A stretch of DNA of 64,000 nt from Athripsodes cinereus (GCA_947579605.1 OX388307.1:20313237-20377236); one strand, 5' to 3'. Shown: positions 11,083-23,900, numbered from the stretch's first letter. Program-made: numbers and translations. Notes: a model not told the origin generated them from the sequence alone.

Positions 11083-13777
11083 CTGTAACAGAGGAATGAA
11101 AATGTATATTTATGTCATCCACACATATAAAAAGTTATATTTTAAGAAGATATATACATAATATGAGAATCCTGTGGCATGTTGAAATAGAATAGTGTTC
11201 GTCCTCTTTTCAACAAATGTTTTTTCATTCATTTCGATTAAAAAGCATCGGTACACTTAATACTCTCCTCTCTACTGTGCAAGTTACACATTATATTGCG
11301 ATTTATATATATGAGGTGAAAGTTTTACTCCATTTCACTGCTTACAGTAGGGCAGAGACTTGGCTCATGCCTTTGTATATTGTACGAGGTTTGGCCCGTC
11401 ACAAGAATATGCAAAATAGAAAAAAGTTTTTTAATACATTCTGAACATGATACAATTAAGGAATTTAAAAAAAGCAAGTAGACATTACATGTGGTGTAAT
11501 GATTGAAAAGTATTTATCACCTACAGGCACTTCCCTGACCAAAATGAAATATTATTTTAATAAGCAACCTCGAGGTTTGAGTGAGAACTTTGTGATATTC
11601 ATGATGTTATTACTCATCCACTAAAATTCTTAGATTCTATTGTTGTCTTTTCCTTTTTTAATTCCATTACCAACTCAATAGTAATATTTCATTAATACAG
11701 AAAGCAATAAATTCAATTAAAAGACGGATGATAATACGAGTAATAATACTATACAATACTTTAAAGAATAAATGTATTTAGATTAGAAGTAAAGAATGAA
11801 AGTTACAGTGCTTCTGAACATTTGATTTAAAAATATATTTAAACAAAGTTATTATAAAATAACCACACAAAAAAAATCGATACCTAATTTAAAATAACCA
11901 CAGACTAGCGTCCTATCTCATATGACAAAACTATTTCACATAAAAAAATATTGTTAGTACATAGTTTGATTTTATTACATAAAGAAACCAAAAAGAAAAT
12001 GAAATAACTACTAGAAATAAAATATTAATGATATAAATTTTAATAATAAGCTCAATACGTATTAGGTTAGTCTTAAGCCGATAATACTTATTCGATATAT
12101 CTCATATTCCTTTCACTATTATTACGAGTACATTAAAGTGACATAAATTAAAGTTTCCTTATTCCGCATTAGTCTTATTATGATAGGTACAACGTGATTA
12201 AATAATCTAAAAGTATCACTTACAAATTGAATATGAAAAGATATTCTTGTCTACGGAGATAATAACATGATAATAATAATACTAGCCGTGGGCAGAGGCC
12301 TCTGGCAAAATATGAAAAAAATAATATAAAAGCACCCTTTCTATTTCTCTTTGAGTGTCGTAAGAATTCTTAAATATTAGTAAGGTATTTTTAGAACTTC
12401 AAACTATTAATAGAAAATCACGTGGCAATTTCAAATCAAAACCGAAGATTATTTTTGTTAATTGGTTTTGTTTTTATAAAATAGCGTTATTTTGTTTTGA
12501 GGTTTTTTCCTAACATCTCAAAAACTTCAAATCGTAAGGTACTATTCTAAACAGACTAATAATCTATCATTATTAAATGGTGACTTTCATATTTATATTT
12601 TAACTAACGGTACTGCGCCCCATCAATGTCATTGTAAGGTTCATTTTGCTTCCCATAGAGTGGAACATTTAGAATACCTACCTTTTCCAAATTGACGGGA
12701 TCTGACAATAATCTATTAAATAGTAAGTGTATCACAGGATCAAGCACTATTATCAAAATACACATTATCTTGAATTTGTCATTTACAACAATGGTATGGC
12801 AAGATGAATTCAATAATGTAATATAATTTAGCTGGTAACAAATTTCCCAGAATATACATAATAAATCTTATGTTTAGCTTCCGGAATATTATGTGAGAGT
12901 GTGAACTTGGGGGGATAAAATCTAGCCCCTTTATATTAACAATTAGTATCTGCACAATTGTCTCGAGTAATAAATCGTAATTTATCTATGCCACGAGAAT
13001 AGAAAGTTTACTACTACCAAGAGGCGACGGAAGACAATAACGGAAGTATCCGCTACAAGTAGTAAATCGAATAAGGCTATTAGGTTGTGGCCTAAAGCGT
13101 TTACATACCACTAGAAAACGCTTCATTCTCTTTATGTAAATAATTATAATAAAGTTTATCCTCCACTTTTGTTCATTGAACTTCTATGTTGTAAGACTAA
13201 CAATAAGGTTTTTTGTTAATGTACATTTAATATTATCGATAGTATAAAAATATAAAATCGAATGAAGGTAAGGATTCTAATTCCAACAATTTTTTTTAAT
13301 ACTTATATAATTCTTTAATTTTAGTTGATTTTCATGACAATATTTTTTTTTGGCGTACATAATATTAAAGGAGACAAATAGAAATTATTATAAATAACAA
13401 TTATTTAGTATTTCTACTGTAACAATCACACGGTGGAAGTACTAAATAAGTGTTTTTTTAAATAATAATTTAACATGAACTTCCTCCAAGATTCGTCGGT
13501 TAAAAATATCAACTGTACAAAGAATATAATTGACACTAAAACTTCTTCTCTTTATAATTTTATACTTACTTATATTGTTTAACCAAAATCAAATTTATTT
13601 TCTTCAAAATCCCACAAACCTCACATTAATAATGAAATGCAAAACATACATTTACCCTCTTTAAATGTTTTTAGGATACTCGCTTTAGAAATATTTAGGA
13701 ATCATTTTTAAAAACTAAATAATGTGTTGTGAATTCTGTGTCTATGGTGGTTTATATATAATTAATGTTGGTTAATA

Positions 13778-15057
13778 CGAGGGTGGGGTGAAAAGTTCTC
13801 GGCCTGACACAGAGATGTTACTCCAATCAGCAAAAAATTGTATTCTTTACCTGGGTGCATGTGTCATTAGTTCATATGACAAATTTCAACTTGTTCTCTT
13901 AAGTAGTTTCTTCACACGAATTTTTGCAGTCGACGTCTTGCTTGTTTTTCATGAAAATGAATAAATTTGAGTATCGTGCGGTCATAAAGTTCTTCGTTTT
14001 AGATAGATTAACTCCTACGGAAAATCATCCAAAGTTGACAAAAGTTTACGAGGACTCTGCTCCTTAAATATCAACCGTTAAAAAATTGGCAGCTGAATTT
14101 AAAGGTGGTCGCACACCCCTCGAAGATGACCCATGTGAAGGATGGCCAAAAACCACAGCCATATCGGAAACCATCGAAAAAGTGCATGATTCCGTGTTGG
14201 CCGACAGGCAACTGAGGTGCATGAGATAGCTGAAGCTGTAGGGATATCGAAAAAAAGGATCGGAAACATTTTGCTCAAAGAATAAGGGATGAAAAAGCTC
14301 CGCGCAAAAAGGGTGCCGCATTTGTTGAATGCCGATCAAAAACAAATTCGCAAATGATTTTCGCAGCAATTTTTGGACCGATAGAATAGGGATCCGACCA
14401 ATTTTGTGCGGTGATTTGTCACCATGGATAAGACATGGGTCCACCACTACACTTCAGAAACAAAACAGCAGTCCAAGCAATGGGTGGAAGCTGGTTCAGC
14501 TCCAAAGAACGCGAAATCGATTTCATCTGCCGGAAAGGTCATGGTTAGCGTGTTTAGGGATGGAAAAGGTATCCTGGTAATTGATAACCTTGCAAAAGGT
14601 AGAACAATCACAAACAAATATTACTCCAAACTTTTTAACCAATCTGGATGGCGAAATTCGCGAAAAAAGGCCTGGTATTAAGAAACAAAAATCATCTCTC
14701 ACCAAGACAACGCACCCGTACACAAGAGTGTGTTGGCGATGGGAAAACTGCAAGATTTGGGGTATGACTTGCTCGTCCATCCCCCCTATTCTCCTGATTT
14801 GGCACCCTCAGACTTCTTGGTTCCCAAACTTCAAGAAATTTGTTTCTGGGAAGCTCTTCGTATCCAATGAAGAAGTTGAAAGGGCTGTAGATAAATATTT
14901 TCGCAACCCTCCACTTCCTGGAAGGAGTACTGATGTTGGAGAAACGCTGGATCAAGTGTTTTGAAGTCAAGAGAGATTATGTAGTAAAATAAAAATAAAA
15001 AAATCTGAAAACCGCAGTCTTTCATTGTCAGGCCGAGAACTTTTCACCCCACCCTCG
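13778..15057 (+). mobile_element. Mariner (Tc1/mariner) element, complete ends, inactive
   Basis: A 1280-bp element flanked by TA on both sides (13776-13777 and 15058-15059). The 32-bp terminal inverted repeats are identical by eye: 13778-13809 begins CGAGGGTGGGGTGAAAAGTT and 15026-15057 is its reverse complement. Length, TA target and internal protein all match the mariner family. Preserved ends with a broken transposase imply that it moved, or could still be moved, only with enzyme supplied by another copy. Confidence 0.92.
13951..14992 (+). pseudogene. Mariner transposase, broken by a stop and frameshifts
   Basis: The reading starts MNKFEYRAVIKFFVLDRLTP (second ATG at 13957) and meets a stop at 14065. 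The same frame then continues into a recognisable DNA-binding region (STVKKLAAEFKGGRTPLEDD) before shifting near 14210. The catalytic region is spread over several frames: MDKTWVHHYTSETKQQSKQW from 14424, HQDNAPVHKSV near 14700, and PPYSPDLAPSDF near 14780-14815. All three acidic positions of the D,D34D triad are still visible. The C-terminus WIKCFEVKRDYVVK ends at 14992. At least one nonsense change and several indels make it non-functional. Confidence 0.88.
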
Positions 15058-15357
15058 TATATCTCCAGTAACCTAAATTATACAATGAAAATAATTGTAT
15101 CAAATGAAATAATCAGATATGAGGGTTTCCAGGTAGAACTTAGTCACCCTTCTCAACCATCTAATAATTTTTATGTTGAACCATTGAAATAAAGACTACA
15201 CAAGCTTATCAACATAAACCAAACTAAATACTGACTAAATTACATACCACTCTATACGATCATGTTAGTAATTAATAATTAAAGTGATGAAGTGAAGTGA
15301 TTTGATTTAAGTACTTATATAATTCCGAATTGAATTCAAATAGTCCTAATAAGAAGA

Positions 15358-15645
15358 TCATCATCATCATCGCACTCAATGCCCCTCTCGGGAGCACAGG
15401 GCAGAAACCAGCCTCTTCCATTCAGAGCGTCTCTGCGCCAATTGCGCCACCTCTTTCCACGACATTCCCTGCGCTCCGATATCGTTGTCATAGGAACGGT
15501 GTATTGTGAAAGAGGGACGCCCGGGCCGACGGAACCCTTGCGGACGGAAGAACGGTGCTCTTTTTGGCCGACTATCATTGGGCATTCTCAAAACATGTCC
15601 CAGCCAGGACCATCGTCTCTCCTGTATTACGGAGATTACAGGTAA
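15358..15645 (-). pseudogene. LINE C-terminus with (GAT)n tail
   Basis: On the minus strand: WLGHVLRMPNDSRPKRAPFF, RPQGFRRPGRPSFTIHRSYD, GMSWKEVAQLAQRRSEWKRL, VSALCSREGH and a stop, followed by a (GAT)n 3' tail (ATC repeats at 15358-15370). GHVLRM and the final W-K-R-L-V motif are typical of R1/RTE-like LINE C-termini. A shorter relative lies at 48220-48400. Confidence 0.75.
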
Positions 15646-17525
15646 GAAGTAAAATACAGGTAATCATTGTATTTTAATAGTACGGACATACATCAAGTTT
15701 CGCAAACGTTTCTCTACGTCTGATTATTAAACTCTAAGCAAACGAGGCATTTGTCGTATTTTGTCAAAACGCATTTATCACTGTTTAAAGCGCTAACATT
15801 ATTCTAAGTAAGACATTGAAATTCGGAAAAAGAAATATATTATTCGGCTGAAAATTTCATCCCCTGAATTTTTACTTCTTTCTATCACTATGTTATTTTC
15901 TCAGGAAAAATATTTTGAATGGTTTTTTCATTGAAGAACATTTTTTGGGTCATTGATCACCCTCTCCTAAAGAAACTTTACAATAATACAATTTAATATT
16001 CTTATCTTTTCCTTCAAACTTTCAAAACTTAAAATTCTAGTTTTATCGAAGGATTTCAAATCCCTTACCTAAAATTACACGAATCTTAACTTTTCTGAGC
16101 CAAGGAGAGCCTTTAACAAAGAATTATTTTTAAAATTTACGATTTGCTTCTGATAATTTATTATGCAGGTAATTAGAACAGAAAAATATCTTTGAAAAAA
16201 TAAATATGAAGATTATCATGATTGTTTTGTTCCCAACATCTTCGTGAACTTTGAAGATATATCCAACTCATTATTTTATCTCCATTAAAAGTGGAAAGAT
16301 GTCTACCTGTATATTTATTGCGCTTCCTTTATATAACATTTGATTACTGATATTAAAAAAAATAATATAACTTGAATGTCTTTCTTGTAACTAGAGTACC
16401 TACTACTCAATTATGTTGAAGTCAGAAGAAAATAGGAAAACATTTTGCTAATTTACCAATATATATCTACTCATTTAATGATATAGGTAAAGTACGTTCA
16501 AAAATTATTATTTATATTTTTCCCAAACCCCATAATTGTCAAGAATTGAGACTTTTCACAAATGAATAACCAGCATGGTTTTATGGTGAAATGTTATCAT
16601 AATAAGAATTTCTGAAAAATATTTCTAGCTCAATTACAATGCAAATATGTAGTTCTCATTTTCATTATTCTCTGTAACATAGAGATTTATCAAAAGCTTC
16701 AAATCGCCAGCTGTATGTGTAGAGTGTATTCCATCAAATGAAATGTTGAATAATTGATCCTATTAGTTACGTGAGTGAATCTACCATACATATCTATAAA
16801 TCATACATCATACAATACAATACATATTATGAAATATTACAACTCTCAGTGTACACTGAAGCACTATGTACTACTTCATATTACGAGGAATTATTCCATT
16901 TACCTGAGCTGTACTAAGAAATTGAAACTATAATTGTTAGACTTCCACAATCAATTAGCTTATATTGAATACAACGTTTATGTAAATTGCTACTTGCAGG
17001 CAATAATTATTGAGGAAATTCAACGTATTTGCTTAATCACCTCCCTCTATTCAATATTTACCGGTACCTATGGTCTGGTCTAGAACATATCTGTTAACAC
17101 GTAGATTATATACCTCTACGATGAAGTAATGATTTTCAGTATGCGATATTTATCTAATTATATAATGATTTTTCACTTTTTTTATAAAAACGAAGTTAAA
17201 ACGAATAAATAAATATTCCAATAATGATGTTATAAAAGCAATACTTATTTTGCTGGGAATCAATTTATGGAATATGTAATGAAAGATACAGTTCAATTTG
17301 TAAATTTTGTAATATGCCAAAAAATAAGAATAATTTCTTATTCACGATAGGACACGAACATTTAAAGAGACGATAATAATTTGATAAACCTTTTCAATTG
17401 ATTCAATACTTGTATTCATTGAATGGTCAACCCTCGAGTACGTACACCCTTGACTTTTGAATTGTAAAGTGGGTAGTAATATTTCTCTCGCAAAGCATGT
17501 GGGTGAAACGAAAAAATATTTTACA

Positions 17526-17650
17526 TCATCATTGGCACTACAACCCTCTGCGGGTCTTGGTGTTAGCGTTCTCAAATTATTGCCTTCCCTCTCTCCTCCC
17601 CATTACTTTTTGCCCTCAGATGATATTTATACAGCAAACAAGTCCTTAAA
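17526..17650 (-). repeat. LINE 3'-end fragment
   Basis: The plus strand begins CATCATCATTGGCACTACAA and continues through a pyrimidine-rich stretch. The minus strand reads LRTLTPRPAEGCSANDDVK, which resembles the end of an RTE-type ORF followed by a (GAT)n tail. It is short and diverged, so this is tentative. Confidence 0.4.
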
Positions 17651-20639
17651 AACTACATCTTTAAATATGTATGCGTATTGACCTCAGTTTTATACAAGTT
17701 ATATCTTTGTGAACATAATTTTCTAAGTATGTTTTTAACACATGGTAATACTACATGTGCCTGTGCAATGTGCATATTACAGTTACTATCCGAGATGCCT
17801 ACAGGCAATATGTAAGAAATGGATAACACTCCACCAATAGCTGTCTTATGTAGCACGTTTATTTTTTCATAGATGATAAGTCCTTATTATGATGGGAGGA
17901 AAGCATATTATTGCTTGAATATCATTAAAAGTGCACAATTTTGCTAGAGTAAAATGTATTTGGTCAAGTGTTCCTACGTGATAATAGAGTGTGGAGCGAG
18001 TAATAGAGGTTGCATAAAAACTAGTGCTCAAATTGTAGCTATGTATAATAAAAGGTAATTATAAACTACCGGTTCCATGCAGATAAAGACAAAGTCCGAG
18101 ATGTCAAAATTCTTATTATGGCTAACTCTGATTACCTACTACCAATTTTTTTTTGTTTTGCGAAAATTTAAAGTGATTTTTTTATTTTTTATGGTTGTCT
18201 CGTATACAATACATCGAGTATGCTATGCACACAAAGCGACACGTTTAGTTAAATATACGTATAAAAAAGATTGTGAAATCATACGCACACGCACACACTC
18301 ACACACATTTTTTTCTAACTAAAACTTGTGTGTTCCGTGAAAACTATATTCTCGCCTACCAAAGCTCTTTGAAGTTCAAAAAAGCATGACAACAATAGCA
18401 TTTTATTTTACAAAAACACACAACTCTAAAGATCCATAATATGGTATATGTATCTACTTAAACTTGAAAACTTTTGTATGAATAAATAAGACAGGAAAAT
18501 ATCTAATTATTTCAATTCTTAATTAATACAATTGCTTGTTCCACATATTATTATACATTGGTTCGGGCTCATCCTCAGTTCGGTAGGTCTTATAACATAC
18601 TTTGTTCTTAAAATTCTTGTGAATTCAATGTATTAATAAATATGTAGATAAATCGTCGTTGTTATTCAAAAATTTACCTGTCTACCTATCCTTACTACTG
18701 TACATTATATAAGAGGGGAGCACGTAGAGTAACTGCGTGTTGTAAACATGCAAGTTATTTTCTTTGCTTCAGTTTCAATTAAGACATTCGGGACAAGTTG
18801 CTCCACCAATGTTGAATTAAAGATGCTAAGTATCTTATTCGTTATATTTATGAATACCTGCTTATAAGAGTGAGAGTCCATTTCTTTGCCTAAAATATAC
18901 TGCTTATTGAACTGCTTACATACGTATCACTCATACAAAATAAAAGTTTAGATGGCGAGGGTAAAATTTGTAGGTTGGCAGCGATATTAGACTCACATAT
19001 CTCATTGGGATATATATTTTTACTGGACTGATGGTTAATATTTTTATTACAGTATGTATCTACTTGGTCCACTTATATTTATTACATTGCTCATAATACC
19101 TACCAATATATATTTTATGGTCGTTATCCTATACACTTTATACATTTGTCTGGATATATTAAAAAAATCTAAGATGTCATATAAAAGTAATAAAGATGAA
19201 GTTATTTGGTCAAACAAAATTATCAATATATCCTATCTCATAATATTACAATACAAAAACTTGTATGAGTTTTGGGTGAAAACCCAAACCAACGCTATTC
19301 ATAAATATATATTCCACATATAAATACAACCCAATAGGGATGATAATATTCATTCATCCATCCTTCAGTGTTCCTCTCAGTAACACACGACAGAAGCAAA
19401 CATTCTCCGCTTAACATTTCTATTACATTTACAGGAAACTTTGTGAGCTGAAAAATAAGGACCTTTCAGTTCAATTACTATGCTAAAGAAAATGATAAAT
19501 ATTTACTGACATCATCCGCTTTCTTAATCATCGAATGTACGACACAATATATTAACAAGACTAAAGTTTGTATATTTAAACTCAACCGTATTACACAAAA
19601 ACACTGACCAATATTGTATGCTGAGGGAATAAATATTAGAATAAAAGTGTAAAAAATATAAATAGTTTGTTAATAATTAAATATTTATATTTTCAACGAA
19701 TCTGACAAATATCATTTTGAGATAAAATTTAATAAAAGCAATGTTGTTTACTATCTTGAGAATTCTTATTTTAGAAAAACTGAAACCTAGAAATTCCTGT
19801 GAAATGAAAATTCTTCGAATATCAACCTAAATAATTACTTATTGTCTCCACTCTAATCTTCCGCGTCTCTGGTTACTGGTTAATATTTCCTTATATAATA
19901 AAATTGTTTCTACAAAATCTTTGTCGAATCAAACTTTTTTTCAAGTAGATACTTTCTATGTTAATTTTTTTGTAAATGACGAAGAGTATTTATCATTTCA
20001 GTATATTTTTTACCAAACAACATGTTTAATTTACATCTCCCATAAAAGGTATATACAAAAAAAATATGACAATGGATAAATCGTTCCTTAAAAAACTGTC
20101 ACAATAGATGTGTTATTATATTCACAGAGATCCAAACCAATACACTACATAATTCAATAGATTTATTTGAAAATAGCGTATAAAAATCAAGTTACGTACA
20201 TACCTAATTCACTTTAAATTTAAGTCACATTTCAAAATGACACGTAATTCAATTTGTATTCCCGTCCCGAAATAAAGAGAATTCTCTCAAAATACAATTT
20301 GATAGGAGCAATGTGAGACTTCTCCATAAAAGTCATGGAAAAGAATTAATTCACGTATTATTCAAATATATTCAGTCTTCAATTTTATTATTTTATTGGA
20401 TTTGAGGGTCCTCAGAGACATGCATTTAAAATGACAATCGAAGCGATTTTTCACCCAAATCAAATGAAAACGTTCATTTCTCCCAAATTTCGAATAAGAG
20501 AATACTTGAATTTCATTCATCTGGATAGAGATTGCTATCTTGAGATTTTCACATATACGATAAAAAATAAAATAAAATTTGCCAACTTGGATTATTTTTA
20601 CTTGACAATATTTAAAAACTTTACATTCGTAGAGTTGCT

Positions 20640-21305
20640 GGCAAAGAAAAAGTCGCCCACTCTTAATGGGAAGAATTTGAAAGGTGTTCTGTGGAAGGCA
20701 GGTATTTGTTAAACATCACGTATTAAGAATTTAAAAGGTGTTCTGTGGAAGGCAGGTATTTGTTAAACATCACGTATTAAGAATTTGAAAGGTGTTCTGT
20801 GGAAGGCAGGTATTTGTTAAACATCACGTATTAAGAATTTGAAAGGTGTTCTGTGGAAGGCAGGTATTTGTTAAACATCACGTATTAAGAATTTGAAAGG
20901 TGTTCTGTGGAAGGCAGGTATTTGTTAAACATCACGTATTAAGAATTTGAAAGGTGTTCTGTGGAAGGCAGGTATTTGTTAAACATCACGTATTAAGAAT
21001 TTGAAAGGTGTTCTGTGGAAGGCAGGTATTTGTTAAACATCACGTACTAAGAATTTGAAAGGTGTTCTGTGGAAGGCAGGTATTTGTTAAACATCACGTA
21101 TTAAGAATTTGAAAGGTGTTCTGTGGAAGGCAGGTATTTGTTAAACATCACGTATTAAGACATTTTACATCTTCAATTCAGCGAAAGTTGTGTATTTCAT
21201 CTTTCACTTTTATTTTCACGGTGAGGAAGACTTGTAAATTTATTACATGTGGATTATTAAATTTGTTGGCTATCCCACTTGTTGAAAATGCTGTGATGAA
21301 TAAAT
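20640..21305 (+). repeat. Dispersed repeat C with an internal expanded array
   Basis: A copy of the unclassified dispersed repeat C. It opens with GGCAAAGAAAAAGTCGCCCA, contains the tandem array, then continues with the common blocks (GACATTTTACATCTTCAATT, a GAGGAAGACTTG block, and CATGTGG) and ends in a diverged form of GTTGGCTACCCACTTGTGGG (near 21258). Other copies have the 54-bp segment once or not at all, so the array is a local expansion inside this copy. Confidence 0.6.
20673..21158 (+). repeat. Tandem array, nine 54-bp units
   Basis: Nine units start at 20673, 20727, 20781, 20835, 20889, 20943, 20997, 21051 and 21105. Each begins GAATTTGAAAGGTGTTCTGT and ends in CACGTATTAA. Only two differences are seen: G to A early in unit 2, and CGTACTAA instead of CGTATTAA in unit 7. 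The unit length is a multiple of three, so frames run through several units before a stop, but there is no sign of coding use. The uniformity points to recent expansion or to gene conversion. Confidence 0.95.
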
Positions 21306-22243
21306 GATTCATGAGACAGGACGATAAACAAAAAAAATGATCGAACGTTAATTTTTTTTTTTTGTATTGAGTGGTTTCTACGTAATGCGAAATTAAATAT
21401 TTCGTGCAGAACTCTACAACATGCAAAATAAATATTTATCATTATACAATGAAATAATATTGTATTAAGTAGGAAAATAATAAACAATACATGGCTGCTT
21501 CAAGTTACTTCAACAAAGAACCCGAAAAGTTCAAATCATAAAATCTAGATTAGATAAACCTGATAAATATATTAAAACTAGTCTACAGGACATTAACAAT
21601 AAAATAAATAAGTGAATTAACCAAAAATATAATAGACACTTAGGTTTGTTAGGTATTTTTTTCACGAAATTTAAGAATATGATAAGTTTTTTGAAATTAA
21701 AATTGGTTTTCATGTTGAATTTGACATTTTAAAACTTGGTGACATTTGAAAATCCTTCTCTCTCAAGAAGCTTTATCCAATTTTATTATATTACTTTTCC
21801 TTGCGATGATTTACTACTCACTTGAAATTCATTTAAGAACACACATTACCAGATATTATTTTCTATGAATAGCTACATACACAGGTACACCCACACAAAA
21901 AAAATATTTTCATGTAACGCGTACACAATTTTTTGTATTAAACTGTGGAAAACATACTTAAAAGAACACTGAGAATCATAGGTATGTAATACGTTACAAA
22001 CACAATAAACATAAACGGAACTTCATAACATACATACTTTAGTCCAGGTTAAATTTAAATAACTTTATATATCATTTGTGTTTATAATAAAAACACAGAT
22101 AGATACATCTTTAAAAAAAATTAAAACAATATTTTCTTTCACCACTATTTCAATTCACTCAACGAAAAATACTTATCATCAGTAAGTTTACTAAAAACCT
22201 ATTTTATTTATTTGTCTTATTCGTCACCGTGCATTGACTTCAG

Positions 22244-22444
22244 TGGGCCTAGTCAAAACACATTTTAGTGTTACGTTTTCATTTCGTTTTTGTTCAAACG
22301 TGGACGACGTTGCGAGAACGCGTCAATTTTCGTAGCTAAAATACACAAGTAGCTATGAAAATTGACGCGTTCTCGCAACGTCGTCCACGTTTTAACGAAA
22401 ACGAAACGAAAACGTAACGCTAAAATGTGTTTTGACTAGGCCCA
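22244..22444. mobile_element. Palindromic MITE, family A, copy 2 (complete)
   Basis: Termini TGGGCCTAGTCAAAACACAT and its reverse complement enclose arms with GTTACGTTTTC, GACGACGTTGCGAGAACGCG and a loop close to AAATACACAAG. Virtually the whole 201 bp is one hairpin. CAG on both sides may be a 3-bp target duplication. Copy 1 is at 866-1030. Confidence 0.85.
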
Positions 22445-22449
22445 CAGTA

Positions 22450-22640
22450 CTAATCATGAGTTCGTCGGTAACCTGGAGGTAGAGTCTCGGCCTCACGAAC
22501 AAGGAGTACGTGGTTCGATACCAGGTGCCGGCAAACTCCCCTTTCACGACACAAGATTTTAGTAGCTTACTGTGAAAGGTGTATAAGGTTGTATTTGGGT
22601 TTATAACAAAAACCCAGATATATATATTTTTTTTAAAATA
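22450..22640 (+). mobile_element. tRNA-like SINE, copy 1 (full length)
   Basis: The head GAGTTCGTCGGTAACCTGGA GGTAGAGTCTCGGCC resembles a tRNA 5' half. GGTTCGATACC matches a pol III B box. The body reads GCCGGCAAACTCCCCTTTCA, then GTGAAAGGTGTATAAGG, and ends in AACAAAAACCCAGATATAT and an AT-rich tail. It begins only a few bases after the palindromic MITE. Other copies lie at 28729, 36845, 44465 and 53423. It is not a functional tRNA: there is no cloverleaf with a CCA-ready acceptor stem. Confidence 0.75.
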
Positions 22641-23002
22641 AGCAATGTGCTTGTATTGTAAAATTGGATTATCTTGAAACTTTATAAGTGATCTCCACGT
22701 TAAAAAAGTTTTCTTCATCAATTTTCTACAATATTTGAAAACATTCTCAACCGTTTCATTACGAGAGACCCATACGGGATCGTTATCGTTGTAGAAATAA
22801 ATAAAACAAGTGTTTTATTCTACTATTGATTTATTCGATGAGAGAGACGTCTTTCGTCTTATGAGGACATTGTCAATCTGATTTTAAAAATACAACAATA
22901 TTCATATATATATAAAAATATTTACAATAACAATGATAAGAGAGTATAGTATAATATTACAATGTGGTATGTATCAGTAACTAATTCTAAGAAATTATTA
23001 AT

Positions 23003-23374
23003 TTAGGCACATATCTACGAAACTCTAAAGACAAAATCGACAACCTTAAAAAAAGCGGTATTTACAAGTTAGAATGTAACACGTGTGACGCACTTTATAT
23101 AGGTCAAACAGGACGTAGTTTTTCAAAAAGATTTTCGGAACATAAACGATCATGGCTAAATAGTAAAACAGATTCACAATTTGCAAAACACCTTATTGAA
23201 AATAATCACACTATAAATAATGATAATACCCCTATCCCACTACACTTTCAAAAGAAAAGCTATAGACTGAACTTACTGGAACAACTAGAAATAAATAAAA
23301 ATGAAAATGGAAACCTTATTAATGAACAAACACACCTATATAGGACTCCATTATTAGATATTTTTAAAAAATAA
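23003..23374 (+). pseudogene. Penelope-type GIY-YIG endonuclease domain (truncated ORF)
   Basis: A 123-residue open frame without its own ATG, running out of the left terminal repeat. SGIYKLECNTCDALYIGQTG carries the GIY and YIG motifs, then RSFSKRFSEHKRSW (conserved R and H positions), FAKHLIENNHTI, and a C-terminal NLINEQTHLYRTPLLDIFKK with stop. The CxxC after the GIY motif (CNTC) is the hallmark spacing of Penelope endonucleases. In a complete element this domain follows the reverse transcriptase and nicks the target. With no RT part it is a remnant, although the domain itself has no internal stop. Confidence 0.85.
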
Positions 23375-23861
23375 AAGCACACTTGATTCTGCCGCAATTT
23401 TCTTTGTTACAGATCTAACGAATGAAGAAATATCCCCGTGACTAGGAAAAAACATCACAACACAGCAACCTGTTTTCATTTGTAAATTAATATTAATAGT
23501 TAATAAATAACTTAAAATGTACCTATTATAATAAAACTTGCATTATATAAATTCAGATCAAAAACAAACTCTCTTCCTACCTTTTTACAATATCATTCTG
23601 ATCATATACTTCCCTTTTCACAAATTCACCTTGTAAGAATATAACAACAACAATATAGGTTTAACCAGATTAATATAATACACTTTGCCTGTCCTTGTCA
23701 TACAAATACATATACATTGTTATCCCTTTCGCATGGTAATTAATAATTTCTTAGAATTAGTTACTGATACATACCACATTGTAATATTATGCTATACTCT
23801 CTTATCATTGTTATTGTAAATATTTTTATATATATGAATATTGTTGTATTTTTAAAATCAG

Positions 23862-23900
23862 ATTGACAATGTCCTCATAAGACGAAAGACGTCTCTCTCA
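23862..23900 (+). ncRNA. Possible decayed hammerhead ribozyme in a Penelope terminal repeat
   Basis: The right arm reads TTGACAATGTCCTCATAAGA followed by CGAAAGACGTC. The order matches a minimal hammerhead: a CUGAUGA-like box (here TTGACAA, 4 of 7), a GTC/GAC stem II, the invariant GAAA, a short palindromic stem III (GACGTC) and a GUC cleavage triplet. Hammerheads are known in Penelope-like elements. The first box is degenerate, so activity is doubtful. The left arm carries the same sequence inverted. Confidence 0.35.

Noticed and set aside
18287..18308. CA-rich stretch as a meaningful repeat
   Set aside because: Short and interrupted; ordinary low-complexity DNA.
20431..20712. 93-codon plus-strand ORF before the tandem array
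   Set aside because: It ends in the second repeat unit, has AT-driven codon use and shows no family resemblance.
20673..21158. CRISPR-like array
   Set aside because: The units are contiguous 54-bp copies with no variable spacers, in a eukaryotic intron.
22450..22640. Functional tRNA gene
   Set aside because: Only box-like motifs are present, and the same unit recurs with a conserved non-tRNA body, so it is a SINE.
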